DNA from: Notamacropus eugenii
Taxonomy: Eukaryota; Chordata; Mammalia; Diprotodontia; Macropodidae
Length of the DNA: 64,000 bases
Direction of reading: 5' to 3'
NCBI RefSeq assembly: GCF_028372415.1
Contig: NC_092879.1
Span: 92,535,741 to 92,599,740 of the forward strand
Shown here: piece after piece, positions 62,880-64,000 of the stretch
How the letters are laid out: each line of letters starts with the position of its first letter
Position numbering within the stretch: position 1 is the stretch's first letter
Program-made: the position numbers and the translations under genes
The notes under the pieces: model-generated
What the model was told of the DNA's origin: nothing
Seen by the model: the letters and a program-made list of their open reading frames with translations, nothing else
The model's database searches: none

Positions 62880-63095
62880 TATGGGTTCGAAAACTTTTTT
62901 GGCCCATGGAACCTTTTGGAAGTCAGGTGAAGCCTAGAGACCCTGTTCAAAATAACACTTGTTACCTACATTCATAATTGAAGGAAATGCTAAATTTCAG
63001 TTAGAGGTTTGTGAAAATAAAGATTCAATTTTTTTTCCCATCCAAGTTTACAAATCCCTAGAAATATATCCTCCCAGGTTAAGAATCTCCACCCT
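62880..63095. mobile_element. hAT-like non-autonomous element
   Basis: It starts with TTATGGGTTCGAAAACTTTT and ends with CCCAGGTTAAGAATCTCC; the GGTTAAGAAT end is the complement of a TTCTTAACC-type start that has decayed on the left. The internal GGAAATGCTAAATTTCAGTT block is shared with 48200-48290. Confidence 0.55.
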
Positions 63096-64000
63096 CGATC
63101 AATATTGATTAATGAATGAATAAATGAAGCGTTTATTAAGTACTGACCATGTGCCAAGTACTTGGCTAAGCCCTGAGGACACAAAAAGGAAAGTAAAACG
63201 GTCCCTGCTCTCAAAGGGCTCCCATTCTAAGGGTGGGGGGAGACCACACACATGGAAGGTTTCAGCTGGAAGTCAGATGGAAAGGGGCCATGGTCCTTAG
63301 GGCACTGATAAAATCGTATCAGTTTCTGATGTTGAACCATTTGACAAGGCAAAGGACTTTCTTTTCTGTGTCTCTAACTGAGGTGGCCACAGCACCTTCG
63401 AGACCAGCAGCCAGGCTGCATCTCCACAGGGGCTGCTTCCTTGGGAAGATGGCAACAGCCCCGAGACTAGAAGCATGGCTATTCCCAAAGTCCTTGTGTT
63501 CAGGATCTTTGATCCTATCAGAGTATGAGGGGAGATGGTGGCCAAGGTAACAGTGGTGGTCTGATCTGGCATGTTGATACATGCCAAAGCATATATGAAC
63601 ACAGCATGAAAGGCATGGTGCCTCTTGCCTTTCCCTCAGGGTGCCTGATTGGTGTAACTAGGCTGGCCTGCCTGCTCTGTGGCCATATCTCCCAGAAGCT
63701 TCATAGCTCTGTTAGGGAGAGGAGGATTCTAAATGTTTTTGCATGTTGAGTACCCTCTGTTAGCTAGCGTAGAGGCTTCAGGTTTCCTCCATGCCTGTGC
63801 CCTAGACACTCTGAAGAGACCTGCAACTGGTAGGGGACTAAGAAATTACACTCCCTTGCTGGATAATTAATGCAGTGATGCATTTCCTTTCTGTAGAACA
63901 CATGCCAGTGTAGATGGCTACTGACACTCCAATGCCCCAAGTAACATGCACCATTACCACGGTTGTCAGGTAAAATGTTTTGTGAATCCTAAAATACAAC
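63096..64000. other. Window end, mostly unassigned
   Basis: A dispersed-repeat piece lies at 63110-63240 (GCGTTTATTAAGTACTGACC, then CCCTGCTCTCAAAGGGCTCC). Beyond that I see nothing recognisable. Confidence 0.55.

Overview
The window looks like a mammalian, specifically marsupial (metatherian), nuclear genome segment. It is dominated by interspersed repeats: tRNA-derived SINEs with the A and B boxes typical of marsupials, MIR-like SINEs, many L1 pieces, a HAL1 (ORF1-only half-L1), RTE-clade LINE ends, L2 and CR1/L3 relics, hAT-like MITEs and two solo LTRs. Genes are sparse and split by introns. The one gene I can name, XKRX, lies on Xq in humans, so the window is probably X-linked. I cannot tell which marsupial it is.

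Layout. 0-7.1 kb: L1 and SINE fragments, a solo LTR and a palindromic MITE. 7.1-10.0 kb: a CpG-rich promoter, then an unrecognised, apparently single-exon transcription unit on the + strand. It has two overlapping ORFs (7385-7978 and 7926-8627), a 24-bp coding minisatellite, and a 1.2-kb purine-rich Gly/Arg-type repeat tract whose Gly/Arg-rich reading wanders through all three frames, ending at a polyadenylation signal. I regard this as the most interesting and least explained part of the window. 10-13.5 kb: mostly unassigned, with one unexplained 110-residue ORF. 13.5-14.1 kb: a second solo LTR of the same family.

15-23.5 kb: L1 territory. A single + strand L1 (16.1-22.4 kb) was split twice, first by a minus-strand 5'-truncated L1 and then by a 2.9-kb near full-length HAL1. 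Both insertions have recognisable target-site duplications. 23.8-32.4 kb: MITEs, a second HAL1/L1 5' fragment with a MITE inside it, CR1/L3 pieces and SINEs.

33.3-43.4 kb: XKRX on the minus strand in three coding exons (43013-43389, 40152-40420, 33288-34033) with canonical splice sites, giving a 463-residue multi-pass membrane protein of the XK/Kell family. The introns are 2.6 and 6.1 kb and carry L1, MIR, CR1, L2 and RTE fragments.

43.6-64 kb: no gene recognised. It contains L2, RTE, L1, SINE and MIR fragments, a mariner-like end, a purine-rich tract, a pair of adjacent palindromes, and a ~180-bp segment present twice 2 kb apart, one copy interrupting an L2. No operon-like organisation, tRNA, rRNA or CRISPR is present. 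Most long ORFs elsewhere are shadows of stop-poor repeats.
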